DNA from: Idiomarina aminovorans
GTDB taxonomy: Bacteria > Pseudomonadota > Gammaproteobacteria > Enterobacterales > Alteromonadaceae
DNA: 64,000 nt
Assembly (NCBI RefSeq): GCF_023155095.1
Contig: NZ_JAKNDA010000002.1
Span: forward strand, 372,001 to 436,000
Direction of reading: 5' to 3'
In this document: piece after piece, positions 27,554 through 36,970 of the stretch
Layout of the letters: every line of letters begins with the position of its first letter
Numbering within the stretch: the first letter of the stretch is position 1
Notes under the pieces: generated by a model
Told to the model about the DNA's origin: nothing
Database searches by the model: none
What the model saw: the letters and a program-made list of their open reading frames with translations, nothing else
Program-made: the position numbers and the translations under genes

Positions 27554-27593
27554 GATATTCCTTTTCAGGGGAACAATAAAAAACGAGGTAAAA

Positions 27594-29861
27594 ATGCCAA
27601 TTAAACACTTTAAATTAACGGCATTATCAGCTGCTGTGGTTATGGGCTTAGCAGCCTGTGGCGGCAGTGATGATAATTACGAACCAACGGTTTCGGCGCA
27701 AATTGCCGCTGAAGGTAAGCAATGGATGCCGATTCAGGGCCAGGTGACTGCAACTGACCCGAATGGGGATGAATTAACGTATTCTGCTAGCGTTGTAACA
27801 CCTGAAAGCGAAGACACCGCGCCGGGTTCTGTTGAAATCAGTAACGACGGTAGCTTTGTTTATACGCCTGTGCGCGCTGAACCAGCTACTATTAACATTA
27901 GCGTAAGTGACGGTGAGTTAACTTCTACGACTCAAGTGACTATTAATAACGTTAAGGGTGACCCTCTTGCTGATGAGCAGTGGCACCTGCGCAACACCGG
28001 ACAAACCGGCTTTGCTATGGCGGATTCAGTATTTGAAGCATGGCGTGAACTGCGCGTTGCTCAAGGCTGGACTGAAGAGCAAGCGGAGTCGGTGTACTTT
28101 TTCGACGAAAGTATTTTGGTGCCGGGCGAAGATATGAACGTTGCCGGTGCCTATCAGCGTGGTATTACTGGTGAAGGTTCTATTTCTGTTGTGGTTGACC
28201 AGGGGTTAGCGATTGATCACGAAGATTTACAAATGAACGTTTTGCCAGGTCGCTCAGTTAACTTCATTGATGGTGCACGTGACCGCACTGACCCAACTGT
28301 ACTGGGCGATGGCGGCGACCACGGTACGTCAGTATCTGGTTTGATTGCAGCTGAAGGCTGGAATGGTTTAGGTGGACGCGGTGTCTCACCTAACGCGAGC
28401 TTAATTGGTATGAACTACCTGGGTGGTCCGGGAACTCAGACCGATCGTAATATGATGATGGCGCATGGTATGGCAGGCTCTGGTATTGGTGTAACTGATA
28501 ACGTGGTCAGCTTTAACCGCAGTTACGGTTCAACAGCACCAGTTATTTTTGCAACAGACGAAATTGATGAGACTATCGTTAGCTATCCGACTCAGGAATT
28601 GCGTAATGGTCTGGGTGCACTGAACATTAAGGCAGCTGGTAACTCATTTATTAGTGCGGGTAGTTATCCATCAGCCGGACAACTGTGCGATGCACAACAG
28701 GCTGGGTTAGTTGAGGGCGCAAGCCGCGTATTCAGTTGTTTTGATGGCAACTGGGATTCAAGTAACGCAAGCTTCTATACGCTTTCAATTGGTGCTGTAA
28801 ACTCGGACGGTAACCACACCAGCTATTCTACTGGGGGTTCTAACCTGTTTGTAGCTGCACCGGCTGGTGAATTTGGTTATACTGAACCGGCAATGGTAAC
28901 CACTGACCAGACAACTTGTACACGTGGTTACGCTGGCTGGGCGGCTTACGACAGCTTCATGGCTACTAACGGCGAATTCCTCGCTGCCATAGGTATTGGT
29001 GATTTTCACGAGCGTGTTTACCCGTTCAATAATCCTATGGGTGAGTATAATGACAGCAACTTAAGCTGTAACTATACCAACACCTTTAACGGTACGTCGT
29101 CAGCTGCTCCAAACACCTCGGGTGTGGTTAATTTGATTGCTGAAGCTAACCCAGAATTAAGCTGGCGCGAAATTCGTCACATTCTGGCGGCAACGGCGAC
29201 TCAGGTTGATGCGGATAACGCACCAATTGAACTGACTGTTGGTGACGGCACTTTTGTTGCACACCAAGGTTGGGTTGAAAACGCTGCTGGTTTCAGCTTT
29301 AACAACTTATATGGCTTTGGTCGTCCTGACGCAGGCGCCGCTGTTGAACTTGCGATGTCTGGTTCGGTCGAATTACCAGAGTTAGTAGAAACTGAGTGGT
29401 TAGAAACTTTACTGGCAACACCGGTGGAAGTACCAGATAACAATGCTGACGGCGCTGCAATTGAAATTACCGTAGAAGAAGATGTAACCATCGAAGGTAT
29501 GCAATTTGGTTTGTCAGTGCGCAACATGGCAATGGCTGAAACTTACCTGGAGAATATTCCCGGTACTACAGCAGGTTCGGATATCGCTATTGAAGTGACC
29601 TCTCCTGCCGGTACTAAGTCAGTTATTGCTACTTCACGTACGTCGCTAGGCGTTTTAGGCTTAGGTTCACTGGGTGGCGATTTGGATCACATTTATCACC
29701 CGAGCAGCCCATTATTAACTAACGCGTTCTTAGGTGAGTCGTCTGCCGGAACCTGGATAGTTCGTGTGGTTGATACGAATGGTCAAGACCGTGGTACGTT
29801 TCTGAATAATACGGAAAACAGCCTTGTTGACCAGGTTAATGTCCGTCTGTTTGGTCATTAA
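27594..29861 (+). CDS. Secreted subtilisin-like (S8) serine protease lipoprotein with P domain
   Basis: A 755-residue exported protease. The ATG follows CGAGGT and begins a lipoprotein signal peptide ending GLAAC. Residues about 35-120 form a cadherin-like beta domain (TDPNGDELTYSASV). The S8 domain follows, with catalytic Asp202 (VVDQG), His243 (GDHGTSVSGLIA) and Ser502 (NGTSSAAP). A C-terminal proprotein-convertase P domain (about 640-755) ends GTWIVRVVDTNGQDRG. This layout resembles the kexin-like Aeromonas serine protease ASP. The next gene encodes a candidate dedicated partner. The substrate is unknown. Confidence 0.88.
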   Translation: MPIKHFKLTALSAAVVMGLAACGGSDDNYEPTVSAQIAAEGKQWMPIQGQVTATDPNGDELTYSASVVTPESEDTAPGSVEISNDGSFVYTPVRAEPATINISVSDGELTSTTQVTINNVKGDPLADEQWHLRNTGQTGFAMADSVFEAWRELRVAQGWTEEQAESVYFFDESILVPGEDMNVAGAYQRGITGEGSISVVVDQGLAIDHEDLQMNVLPGRSVNFIDGARDRTDPTVLGDGGDHGTSVSGLIAAEGWNGLGGRGVSPNASLIGMNYLGGPGTQTDRNMMMAHGMAGSGIGVTDNVVSFNRSYGSTAPVIFATDEIDETIVSYPTQELRNGLGALNIKAAGNSFISAGSYPSAGQLCDAQQAGLVEGASRVFSCFDGNWDSSNASFYTLSIGAVNSDGNHTSYSTGGSNLFVAAPAGEFGYTEPAMVTTDQTTCTRGYAGWAAYDSFMATNGEFLAAIGIGDFHERVYPFNNPMGEYNDSNLSCNYTNTFNGTSSAAPNTSGVVNLIAEANPELSWREIRHILAATATQVDADNAPIELTVGDGTFVAHQGWVENAAGFSFNNLYGFGRPDAGAAVELAMSGSVELPELVETEWLETLLATPVEVPDNNADGAAIEITVEEDVTIEGMQFGLSVRNMAMAETYLENIPGTTAGSDIAIEVTSPAGTKSVIATSRTSLGVLGLGSLGGDLDHIYHPSSPLLTNAFLGESSAGTWIVRVVDTNGQDRGTFLNNTENSLVDQVNVRLFGH

Positions 29862-29885
29862 TAACAAGGCAAAGGAGAAGAAGTT

Positions 29886-30377
29886 ATGAAATTAACAATG
29901 ATGTCTTTAGCTGCATTGGGTTTATTGATGACAGGCTCTGTTGTTGCTCAGGAGCAGGCTGTTGATGACCGCCTGACTACTGACAACCAAAAGAGTGCCA
30001 GTAAAGCAGAGCTTCCTGCAACGGTATCTGACACACGTGCGTTTGGCACTTACCGTATGATGGAAAAAAGCGCTAATGTAAAGGCACCTAAGTTAACGGG
30101 TGGTGTTGAAGTGTATAACGAAGTCACCCGTAACGTTGCCACTATCAGTGGTAACTTGACGGTATTAGCTGGCGAGCAAGGTTTAGCTGCCGTTGCACAA
30201 GAATTTGGGCTGGCCATTGTCAGCGAGGATTCGCGTGCTGGTTTGGGTTTATTAAAAGCACCAGAAGGCGCTGACCTGAACGACCTGGTTGAACAAATGC
30301 GCGGCAGCGATTTAGTTCGCGCGGCCCGTATTGAGGTGATTGAACCTCGCAACGAGCTGCACGTCATTAAGCGTTAG
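29886..30377 (+). CDS. Small secreted protein, candidate chaperone/inhibitor of the adjacent S8 protease
   Basis: A 163-residue protein with a signal peptide ending SVVAQEQ and AAAGGAG-type ribosome site (AAAGGAG at 29871-29877). It begins 24 bases after the protease stop, so it is almost certainly cotranscribed. The C-terminal half (VATISGNLTVLAGEQGLAAVAQEFGLAIVSE) has the alternating pattern of S8 propeptide/inhibitor-like folds. By size and position it resembles ORF2 of Aeromonas, the external chaperone needed for ASP folding. That homology is inferred from context and weak similarity. Confidence 0.65.
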   Translation: MKLTMMSLAALGLLMTGSVVAQEQAVDDRLTTDNQKSASKAELPATVSDTRAFGTYRMMEKSANVKAPKLTGGVEVYNEVTRNVATISGNLTVLAGEQGLAAVAQEFGLAIVSEDSRAGLGLLKAPEGADLNDLVEQMRGSDLVRAARIEVIEPRNELHVIKR

Positions 30378-30393
30378 TTCTTGTTGTAGTGAA

Positions 30394-30433
30394 TAAAACC
30401 GCATTTTGGCTCTGCCTGAATGCGGTTTTTTTG
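30394..30433 (+). terminator. Rho-independent terminator after the protease operon
   Basis: Stem AAACCGCATT (30396-30405) with AATGCGGTTT (30419-30428), then a T-rich run. It ends the protease and partner transcript. Confidence 0.88.
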
Positions 30434-30451
30434 TTTTTGGGCTTTGCTTTT

Positions 30452-30479
30452 TTGACCTACACTCTAAAACCCTTATAAT
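30452..30479 (+). promoter_or_regulatory. Sigma-70 promoter of the TonB receptor gene
   Basis: TTGACC (30452-30457) and a perfect TATAAT (30474-30479) are separated by 16 bases. The leader to the ATG at 30561 is about 75 bases and contains two GGAG-like sites, the second (GGGAGA) close to the start. Confidence 0.75.
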
Positions 30480-30560
30480 TGTAAAGGTTCGTAAGATTAA
30501 CGCAGCGACATAAAAGCTGTTTTTAAAGGAGATTTTTTCACATCAAAACTGGGAGAACCC

Positions 30561-33002
30561 ATGTTTAATTATAATAAGTTGAGCTCTGCTATCTTTATAG
30601 CATTAGCTGCTTCTTCGTCAGCAGTTGCACAAGAACAAAATGCGCAACAAGAAGAGGCAGAAAATTCTAAGCAAATTGAAACCATCAACGTTACCGCAAC
30701 CAAGCGCACGACGAATATCCAACAAACCCCTACTGCCGTACAAGCGTTAAGTGGCCGCGATTTAAAAGAACAGAATATCGGCAACTTTGACGACTACGCG
30801 CAATATGTACCGAATGTTACCTCCAGTGGCCGTGGGCCCGGTCAGAACGACGTATTTATTCGTGGTATGTCCATTCAGCCTATCAGTGTGATGCTGTCCG
30901 GTGCACAAGGCACAATGCCAAACGTGGCGCTTTATGTTGACGAACAGCCGGTTACGGCACCCGGACGAAACCTCGATGTTTACGCCACCGACTTACAGCG
31001 TATTGAGGTGTTACCCGGACCGCAGGGCACACTGTTTGGCTCCAGCTCTCAGGCAGGTACCATTCGCTACATTACTCAGAAGCCAATTTTAGGGGCGTTC
31101 GAAGCAGGCTTTACCACCGGTTTTGAAACCATGGCTGAAGGGGAGATGAGTAGCTCCGCCGAGGGTTACATTAATATTCCGGTAACCAGTGACTTAGCGG
31201 TGCGTGGCGCATTTTACAATGTTAACCGCGGTGGTTATATTGACAATGTGGCCGGCGAGTTCTCGATAGACCCGAACAATCCTAACTACCGTCCAATGGA
31301 TCCGTCCATGGAAGCTCTGGTTGATGACGGTACTGAGTTTACCAGTGGGTTTAACACCGACCTGGCTGAAGAAGATTTTAACGACAGTTACTACAAAGGT
31401 TTTCGTCTTAGCGCTAAGTACATGATCAATAACCAGTGGGAGTTGTTATTGCAGCACCAGGCGCAGGACTTAGGTGCCGACGGTGTTTTTGACTACGATC
31501 CAGAAGTGGGCGATTTAAAGGTTGAGCGCCACTTTCCGGACGAGCTGGAAGACAGCTTTGACCTGACCACCTGGACGTTAGAAGGGCGCTTAGGCGCACT
31601 GGAAGTGCTGTATACCGGTGGCTATTTAGACCGCGAAATTGAGCAGTCTGTGGATTATACGGGTTACAATACGTCGGGTACCTTCATCGTTTATTACACC
31701 TGTAATTACGGCGATGATGGCATGGCGGAAAACTGTGTTGACCCAACTAAAGGGTTTAAAGGTTTTCAGGAGCACACGCGTATTACCCAGGAAGCTCGTA
31801 TTAACTACGACTTTTCTGACAACGCGCGTATTACCGCGGGTGTGTTCTACGATGACTTTGAAATTGACACCCAGGATGACTACGTTTACTTCTCAAATCC
31901 TGAAGAGTTAGGTTTTGTGCCGAATGCACCCATTGACGGTGTTTACGCTAATAACCCCAATACTCGTCCGGCGGGTGTTGGCTTCTTTAACGACATTACC
32001 CGTACTGAAGAACAAATTGCGGCCTTCGGTGAGTTCACTTACGACTTTACCGAGCAATGGTCAGCGACCCTTGGTTTGCGTTGGTACGACATGGAATCTG
32101 ACTTTTACGGTCAGTCCAGCTTTGCCTCAAAAGGCACCGACGGCGATGCCGGGCGTGACTACAACTCAACCGCTGGCCATACCGACCAGCCGCTTGAACA
32201 AGACGACGTGATTCCGAAGTTCAGAGTAAGCTATCAGTACACGCCGGAGACCTTGTTCTTTGCAACTTACTCAGAAGGCTTCCGTCCGGGCGGATTTAAC
32301 CGCGCTGGTGGTGCAACCAACGATGCCGGCGAATCGGTTAACACCGTTTATGAGTCAGATGACGTGGTCAACTACGAGTTTGGCTGGAAGTCATTGATGC
32401 TGGACAACTCATTGCGTTGGAATGGTAATGCGTACTTTGTTGAGTGGAACGATATGCAAATTACGCGTCTGGATACCGACATCTCAATTCTGACCTTTGT
32501 TGATAACGCAGCCAGTTCAGAAATTCGTGGTCTGGAAACCGACTTTACCTGGCGCATGACCGACAACTTTACCTTTAGCGGTGCGTTGTCGTATAACGAT
32601 ACTGAGTTGGTTAGTACCGGTCAGGGCATTGTCCGTACCTTACCTATTGGCTCTGAACTGCCGTTGACACCTAAGGTGCAGGGTAATCTTCGTGGTCGCT
32701 ACACCTGGACCCTGGAGAATAGCTGGGACGCTTTTGCTCAGGTCGGCTGGATTTACGCCGGAGACACCTATCCGTCGCTGGTTGCAGCAGAAGTTGAGCA
32801 AGCAGGCGGTAAGCAGGACTCGTACAATATCGGTAACGCATCGATTGGTGTGATGAAAGATCAGTGGAGCGCTAAGCTTTACATTCAAAACATCACGGAT
32901 GAACGTGCTGAGTTGTATACCAACACCCAGGACGATATCTTGAGAACGACAACGAATCGTCCGCGGTCAATTGGCTTGTCAGTATCTTATTCATTTTATT
33001 GA
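30561..33002 (+). CDS. TonB-dependent outer-membrane receptor
   Basis: An 813-residue receptor: signal peptide ending SSAVAQEQ, a TonB-box-like ETINVTATKR, a plug domain (about 55-170; IRGMSIQPISV, DEQPV, RIEVLPGPQGTLFGSSSQAGTIRYITQKP) and a 22-strand barrel ending in a terminal Phe-Tyr. The plug resembles the FecA/siderophore-type clade common in Alteromonadales and Sphingomonadales rather than the Oar type. It has its own promoter and terminator and lies between the protease operon and the sulfotransferase gene. The ligand is unknown; regulation by Fur is not evident. Confidence 0.93.
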   Translation: MFNYNKLSSAIFIALAASSSAVAQEQNAQQEEAENSKQIETINVTATKRTTNIQQTPTAVQALSGRDLKEQNIGNFDDYAQYVPNVTSSGRGPGQNDVFIRGMSIQPISVMLSGAQGTMPNVALYVDEQPVTAPGRNLDVYATDLQRIEVLPGPQGTLFGSSSQAGTIRYITQKPILGAFEAGFTTGFETMAEGEMSSSAEGYINIPVTSDLAVRGAFYNVNRGGYIDNVAGEFSIDPNNPNYRPMDPSMEALVDDGTEFTSGFNTDLAEEDFNDSYYKGFRLSAKYMINNQWELLLQHQAQDLGADGVFDYDPEVGDLKVERHFPDELEDSFDLTTWTLEGRLGALEVLYTGGYLDREIEQSVDYTGYNTSGTFIVYYTCNYGDDGMAENCVDPTKGFKGFQEHTRITQEARINYDFSDNARITAGVFYDDFEIDTQDDYVYFSNPEELGFVPNAPIDGVYANNPNTRPAGVGFFNDITRTEEQIAAFGEFTYDFTEQWSATLGLRWYDMESDFYGQSSFASKGTDGDAGRDYNSTAGHTDQPLEQDDVIPKFRVSYQYTPETLFFATYSEGFRPGGFNRAGGATNDAGESVNTVYESDDVVNYEFGWKSLMLDNSLRWNGNAYFVEWNDMQITRLDTDISILTFVDNAASSEIRGLETDFTWRMTDNFTFSGALSYNDTELVSTGQGIVRTLPIGSELPLTPKVQGNLRGRYTWTLENSWDAFAQVGWIYAGDTYPSLVAAEVEQAGGKQDSYNIGNASIGVMKDQWSAKLYIQNITDERAELYTNTQDDILRTTTNRPRSIGLSVSYSFY

Positions 33003-33020
33003 TAAGATAATTTGATGACA

Positions 33021-33045
33021 GGGGGCCTGCTTAGGCCCCTTTTTT
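33021..33045 (+). terminator. Rho-independent terminator after the TonB receptor
   Basis: Stem GGGGCCT (33022-33028) with AGGCCCC (33033-33039), loop GCTT, followed by six T. Confidence 0.9.
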
Positions 33046-33068
33046 CATTGTGAGGAACTAACCGTTGT

Positions 33069-35036
33069 ATGGATCATATAAAAAAACTCTTGGCACGAAG
33101 TCAATTTGAGCAGGCACTGAAGCTGTTGCAGCAAGAGCGTGATGAGCTGTCAGGCGACGCTTATAAAGAGTCGCTGTATTATGAGGCGGTGGCTTACCGT
33201 TACTCAGGCAAACTGGAGCAAGCGGCAACCACCTCGCAGGCGTTACTGGCGGAATGGCCCGAGTACGGGCGCGCGTTCCAGGAGCTGGCTCACACCGAAA
33301 AGGCTCAGGGGAAAAACGCGGAAGCCTTAACACACTATTACCAGGCCATTCGGTTAAACCCGGCGTTACACGCCAGCTGGACTGCTGCCGCAACGCTGGA
33401 AGCTAAACATGGTAATGCCGGGCAGGCGAAGCGCAACCAACAACAAGCTGACTTTTTACTGCGTCAGCCTAAAGAGGTTCTGGCCGCATTGAACCTGTAC
33501 CATGAAGGTAAATACTACAAAGCTGAAAAACTTTGCCGCGCTTTCTTACAGCGTAACCCGCACCATGTTGAGGCCATGCGCACGCTAGCGAATATCGGTG
33601 CTCAGCTGGACGTATTAAACGACGCTGAGTTTTTGCTGGAAAGTGTGCTGGTATTAAAGCCCGATTACGACTTAGCCCGGTTTGATTACATTAAAGTACT
33701 GCAGCGCAGACAAAAACACAGTGATGCTTATAATCACGCTAAAACCTTGTTTGAAAAAGAACCGAACAATCCGTTGTACAAAGCCCTGTTTGCGAATTTA
33801 TCAGCGGCTTTAGACTACGACGAGCAGGCACTGGCTTTATATGACGAACTGCTGACGGAACGAGTGACTGAGGATATTGCCGGAATTTACGTGGCTAAAG
33901 GCCACTTATTAAAAGCCATTGGCCGGCAGCAGGACGCCGTACAAAGTTATCAGAAGGCGTATTCAGAGCGTACTGATTTTGGTGATGCCTACTGGAGTCT
34001 GGCGAATTTAAAAACGTATCAGTTCAATAACAATGAAATAGCTGCAATGCAGCGCGCCGAGCAAGACTCTGGTACCTACTTGAATGACCGTATTCACTTG
34101 TGTTTTGCGTTGGGGAAAGCGTTTGAGCAACAGGGTGATTACGAGAAAAGCTTTCGTTTTTATGAGCGTGGTAATGACTTAAAGCGCGAAACCAGCCACT
34201 TTAAATCGGAAGTGCTGGCTCAGCGCATTGAAGCCCAGCGCGATTACTTTACTGAGCAGAAGATAGAACAAATTCCCCGTATTTCGCCCAACACTGACGC
34301 TACGCCAATATTCATTGTTGGCTTGCCGCGTGCCGGCTCTACTTTGGTGGAGCAAATACTGGCGGCGCATTCGAAAATTGAAGGTACGTTGGAGTTGCCG
34401 AATATTCCGGCCATAGCGCACGGCCTTAACGGACGCCAGGTGCAGTCAGAAAAGCCGAAATACCCGTACGTACTGGATGAGTTAACAGCGGAAAAGCTGG
34501 AGCAGTTAGGACAGCGCTACCTGAGCGAAACCGAAGTTTACAGAACCGGCGCTCCGTTTTTTACCGATAAAATGCCGAATAATTTCCGCCATATTGGACT
34601 GATTAAAACCTTGCTGCCTAATGCGAAGATCATTGATGCCCGCCGTAACCCCATGGACTGTTGTTTTAGTGCCTACAAACAGCTATTTGCCGAGGGTCAG
34701 GAGTTCAGTTATGGCATGGAGATGCTGGCGGATTACTACCGTGACTACGTAGAGCTGATGGCGCATTGGAATAGCGTGTATCCCGGAGCCATTCACACCG
34801 TGGTGCATGAGCAGTTGGTGGAGAACCCGGAAGCCGAAATTAAAGCGCTGTTTGAATACCTGGAACTGCCGTTGGAGCCTCAGTGTCTGCAGTCGCACAA
34901 AGCCGAACGCCGGGTGAAAACCGCCAGTTCTGAGCAGGTAAGACAACCCATTAATGCCAAAGGTATTGGCCAGTGGCGCAAGTTTGAAGCGCAGTTAAAA
35001 CCGTTGCAGGATGCGTTGGGTGGGGTGGTAACCTGA
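33069..35036 (+). CDS. TPR-repeat sulfotransferase
   Basis: A 655-residue cytoplasmic protein. Residues about 1-370 hold some ten tetratricopeptide repeats (for example ALTHYYQAIRLNPALHASW). The C-terminal sulfotransferase domain (about 410-650) begins with the PAPS 5'-phosphosulfate loop FIVGLPRAGSTLVEQIL (415-431); RNPMDCCFSAYKQLF is the 3'-phosphate-binding segment. The domain type is that of TPR-fused sulfotransferases that include bacterial tyrosine sulfotransferase-like enzymes. Neighbouring cysC, cysQ, cysD and cysN would supply PAPS and remove PAP. The target, a protein or a glycan, is unknown. The TGA stop lies in a collapsed hairpin-repeat remnant. Confidence 0.9.
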   Translation: MDHIKKLLARSQFEQALKLLQQERDELSGDAYKESLYYEAVAYRYSGKLEQAATTSQALLAEWPEYGRAFQELAHTEKAQGKNAEALTHYYQAIRLNPALHASWTAAATLEAKHGNAGQAKRNQQQADFLLRQPKEVLAALNLYHEGKYYKAEKLCRAFLQRNPHHVEAMRTLANIGAQLDVLNDAEFLLESVLVLKPDYDLARFDYIKVLQRRQKHSDAYNHAKTLFEKEPNNPLYKALFANLSAALDYDEQALALYDELLTERVTEDIAGIYVAKGHLLKAIGRQQDAVQSYQKAYSERTDFGDAYWSLANLKTYQFNNNEIAAMQRAEQDSGTYLNDRIHLCFALGKAFEQQGDYEKSFRFYERGNDLKRETSHFKSEVLAQRIEAQRDYFTEQKIEQIPRISPNTDATPIFIVGLPRAGSTLVEQILAAHSKIEGTLELPNIPAIAHGLNGRQVQSEKPKYPYVLDELTAEKLEQLGQRYLSETEVYRTGAPFFTDKMPNNFRHIGLIKTLLPNAKIIDARRNPMDCCFSAYKQLFAEGQEFSYGMEMLADYYRDYVELMAHWNSVYPGAIHTVVHEQLVENPEAEIKALFEYLELPLEPQCLQSHKAERRVKTASSEQVRQPINAKGIGQWRKFEAQLKPLQDALGGVVT

Positions 35037-35043
35037 GGCTACG
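35028..35043. repeat. Collapsed remnant of the dispersed hairpin repeat
   Basis: GTAACCTGAGGCTACG carries both outer flanks of the repeat (GTAACCTGA as at 21825, GGCTACG as at 21874) but lacks the hairpin between them. It supplies the stop codon of the sulfotransferase gene. Confidence 0.55.
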
Positions 35044-35098
35044 CAAGGTGTCGCATTTGCGGTACAATTTAGGCATTATTTTTTGAAAGAAATAACCA

Positions 35099-35695
35099 AT
35101 GACGGAAAATATTGTCTGGCACCATGCCGCTGTATCACATAGCGACCGCGTAGCACAAAAACAACACCAACCGGCGCTACTTTGGTATACCGGCTTAAGT
35201 GGCTCTGGTAAATCGACTATTGCTAATGCGGTTGACCGTAAGTTGTTTGAATTGGGCTGCCATACTTACTTGCTGGACGGCGACAACGTGCGTCATGGTC
35301 TGAATAAAGACTTAGGCTTTAACGATACCGATCGTGTGGAGAATATTCGCCGCATTACCGAGGTTAGCCGGTTATTTTTGGACGCCGGCTTGATTGTGGG
35401 TACCGCGTTTATTTCCCCTTTTATTGCCGACCGGGCGCAGGCGCGTGAGTTGGCCGGTAAAGCGTTTATTGAAGTGTTTGTGGATACGCCGCTGGAAATT
35501 TGTGAGCAGCGCGACCCGAAAGGTTTGTACAAAAAAGCACGCGCGGGAGATATTCCCCACTTTACCGGTATTTCGTCACCGTACGAAGCACCAAAGCAAC
35601 CTGAAGTGCATTTAAAAACCGCTGAAATGGACATTGAACAAGCCGCTGAGCAAGTGGTGCAGTATTTAAAGGATAACGGGATTATTTATGCTTGA
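35099..35695 (+). CDS. cysC: Adenylyl-sulfate kinase (CysC)
   Basis: Phosphorylates APS to PAPS, the sulfate donor. The 198 residues match E. coli CysC (201). The P-loop [14 protein letters not shown] is at about 32-45, [16 protein letters not shown] and FISPF follow, as does [18 protein letters not shown]. Its last 8 bases overlap cysQ. Separation from cysDN by about 9 kb, with a sulfotransferase in front, suggests that this sub-operon is devoted to making and recycling PAPS. Confidence 0.97.
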   Translation: MTENIVWHHAAVSHSDRVAQKQHQPALLWYTGLSGSGKSTIANAVDRKLFELGCHTYLLDGDNVRHGLNKDLGFNDTDRVENIRRITEVSRLFLDAGLIVGTAFISPFIADRAQARELAGKAFIEVFVDTPLEICEQRDPKGLYKKARAGDIPHFTGISSPYEAPKQPEVHLKTAEMDIEQAAEQVVQYLKDNGIIYA

Positions 35696-36422
35696 AGAGA
35701 TTAAAAAAATTGCCCGCGACGCTGGCACGGCCATTATGAATGTGTATGAAAGCGATGACTTTGATGTGCAGAAAAAGGGCGATGACAGCCCGCTGACGAA
35801 AGCTGATTTGGCCGCGCATAATGTCATTTGTGATGGCTTACGCGCTCTTGAAACTCAGTACCCGATTATTTCGGAAGAGTCGTCCGACATTAGCTGGGAA
35901 CAACGTAAACACTGGTGCCGTTATTGGTTAGTTGACCCCTTAGATGGCACTAAAGAGTTTATTAAGCGCAATGGCGAGTTTACCGTGAACATTGCCTTAA
36001 TTGAAAAAGGCGTGCCTATTCTGGGTGTGGTTTACGCGCCGGTACTGGATGCTATGTACACCGGCGAGCGAGACCGTGGTGCGCTTTTAAACGACAAGGC
36101 CATTTCGGTAGCAGCCAAAGAGCCGGAAACCTTACGTGTTGTGGGTTCACGCTCTCATCCGTCGCAGGAAACTGTCGACTGGCTGGATGCTTTAGGCAAG
36201 CCTTATGAAATGTTGCCCATAGGCAGTTCGCTGAAGATTTGCTTAGTGGCTGAAGGTAAAGCCGATATCTACCCGCGTTTAGGCCCTACCTGCGAGTGGG
36301 ACACCGGTGCCGCGCATGCGGTATTAAGTGCTGCGGGCGGGCAGGTAACAACCATTAATGGCGAAAAGCTGCTGTACAATCAGAAAGAAGAGTACCTGAA
36401 CCCGTATTTTATTGCGCGGTGA
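35688..36422 (+). CDS. cysQ: 3'(2'),5'-bisphosphate nucleotidase (CysQ)
   Basis: Hydrolyses 3'-phosphoadenosine 5'-phosphate (PAP), the by-product of sulfotransferases, to AMP. The 244 residues show inositol-monophosphatase-family metal sites: EESSD, the signature [10 protein letters not shown] and the C-terminal [12 protein letters not shown]. It overlaps cysC by 8 bases. PAP removal is needed wherever sulfotransferases work, which fits the gene order. Confidence 0.96.
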   Translation: MLEEIKKIARDAGTAIMNVYESDDFDVQKKGDDSPLTKADLAAHNVICDGLRALETQYPIISEESSDISWEQRKHWCRYWLVDPLDGTKEFIKRNGEFTVNIALIEKGVPILGVVYAPVLDAMYTGERDRGALLNDKAISVAAKEPETLRVVGSRSHPSQETVDWLDALGKPYEMLPIGSSLKICLVAEGKADIYPRLGPTCEWDTGAAHAVLSAAGGQVTTINGEKLLYNQKEEYLNPYFIAR

Positions 36423-36429
36423 TGCAACG

Positions 36430-36439
36430 CTGACGTCAG
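36430..36439. repeat. Hairpin-repeat core remnant between cysQ and the hipA fragment
   Basis: CTGACGTCAG is a perfect 10-bp palindrome with the core of the dispersed repeat but no loop. It supplies the stop codon (36436-36438) of the truncated hipA on the minus strand. Confidence 0.45.
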
Positions 36440-36684
36440 AGGTCTACATCCGCAAGGTCCTGTGCCAACAGCTTTCTGGCTTTTCCTTCGGGCAGTAAGT
36501 TATCTAAATAGTTGTACACACTAGCCGGTGTATTAGGACCCTGGACAGAGATTGCCAGCGCGATGGGAAAGCCGTTTTCCCGCCAGTGTTGTTGGTACTC
36601 TATTACAGGAAGTTTGGTTTCTTCATTCAGACCTAAATGACCAATAGCAGTGTCACCATAGCGAATATCAATGGAATGCAGCAT
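36436..36684 (-). pseudogene. Truncated hipA (N-terminal couple_hipA domain only)
   Basis: 82 residues match only the small N-terminal subdomain of HipA: YGDTAIGHLGLNE, FPIALAISVQGPN and NYLDNLLPEGKARKLLAQDL. The kinase domain is missing; the frame stops at a TGA inside the palindrome CTGACGTCAG, 14 bases from the end of convergent cysQ. The ATG follows directly on the stop of the hipB gene. In HipBST modules a separate HipS has this domain alone, but no HipT kinase follows here, so a decayed hipA is more likely. Confidence 0.7.
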
Positions 36685-36954
36685 TTATACCCACTCCTCG
36701 CTGGCTGAATTTGCCTCTGTTGTTAACTGAATGCCTAACCCTTTTAGTACTGAAAACGTAGCTGCCAAAGTCGTATTGGGATTACCGCGTTCCAGGCGGG
36801 ACAAGGTATTTACGCCCACACCGCACAGCGCTGCGCAGTCACGAAGTTTGAGGTTCATACCGGTACGCTTAGCTTTGATAAGTTGCCCTAGTATCTCTGG
36901 GGTTGTAATGGCAGATACATTGGGGGCTTCTGTTGCCTTGACTCGTTTAGGCAT
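36685..36954 (-). CDS. HipB-like XRE-family antitoxin/repressor
   Basis: 89 residues with a helix-turn-helix at about 36-70 (LRDCAALCGVGVNTLSRLERG), preceded by TTPEILGQLIKAKR, as in HipB proteins. It is followed without a gap by the hipA fragment and lies head-to-head with an intact hipBA. It may still bind operators in the shared 320-bp region and so regulate the neighbour, or act as an orphan antitoxin. Confidence 0.8.
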   Translation of the reverse strand: MPKRVKATEAPNVSAITTPEILGQLIKAKRTGMNLKLRDCAALCGVGVNTLSRLERGNPNTTLAATFSVLKGLGIQLTTEANSASEEWV

Positions 36955-36970
36955 AGGGTCTCTTTTTTTT

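Noticed and set aside
36436-36684. HipS of a HipBST-type three-gene module
   Set aside because: The domain fits, but no HipT kinase follows; cysQ lies 14 bases away, so a truncated hipA is simpler.
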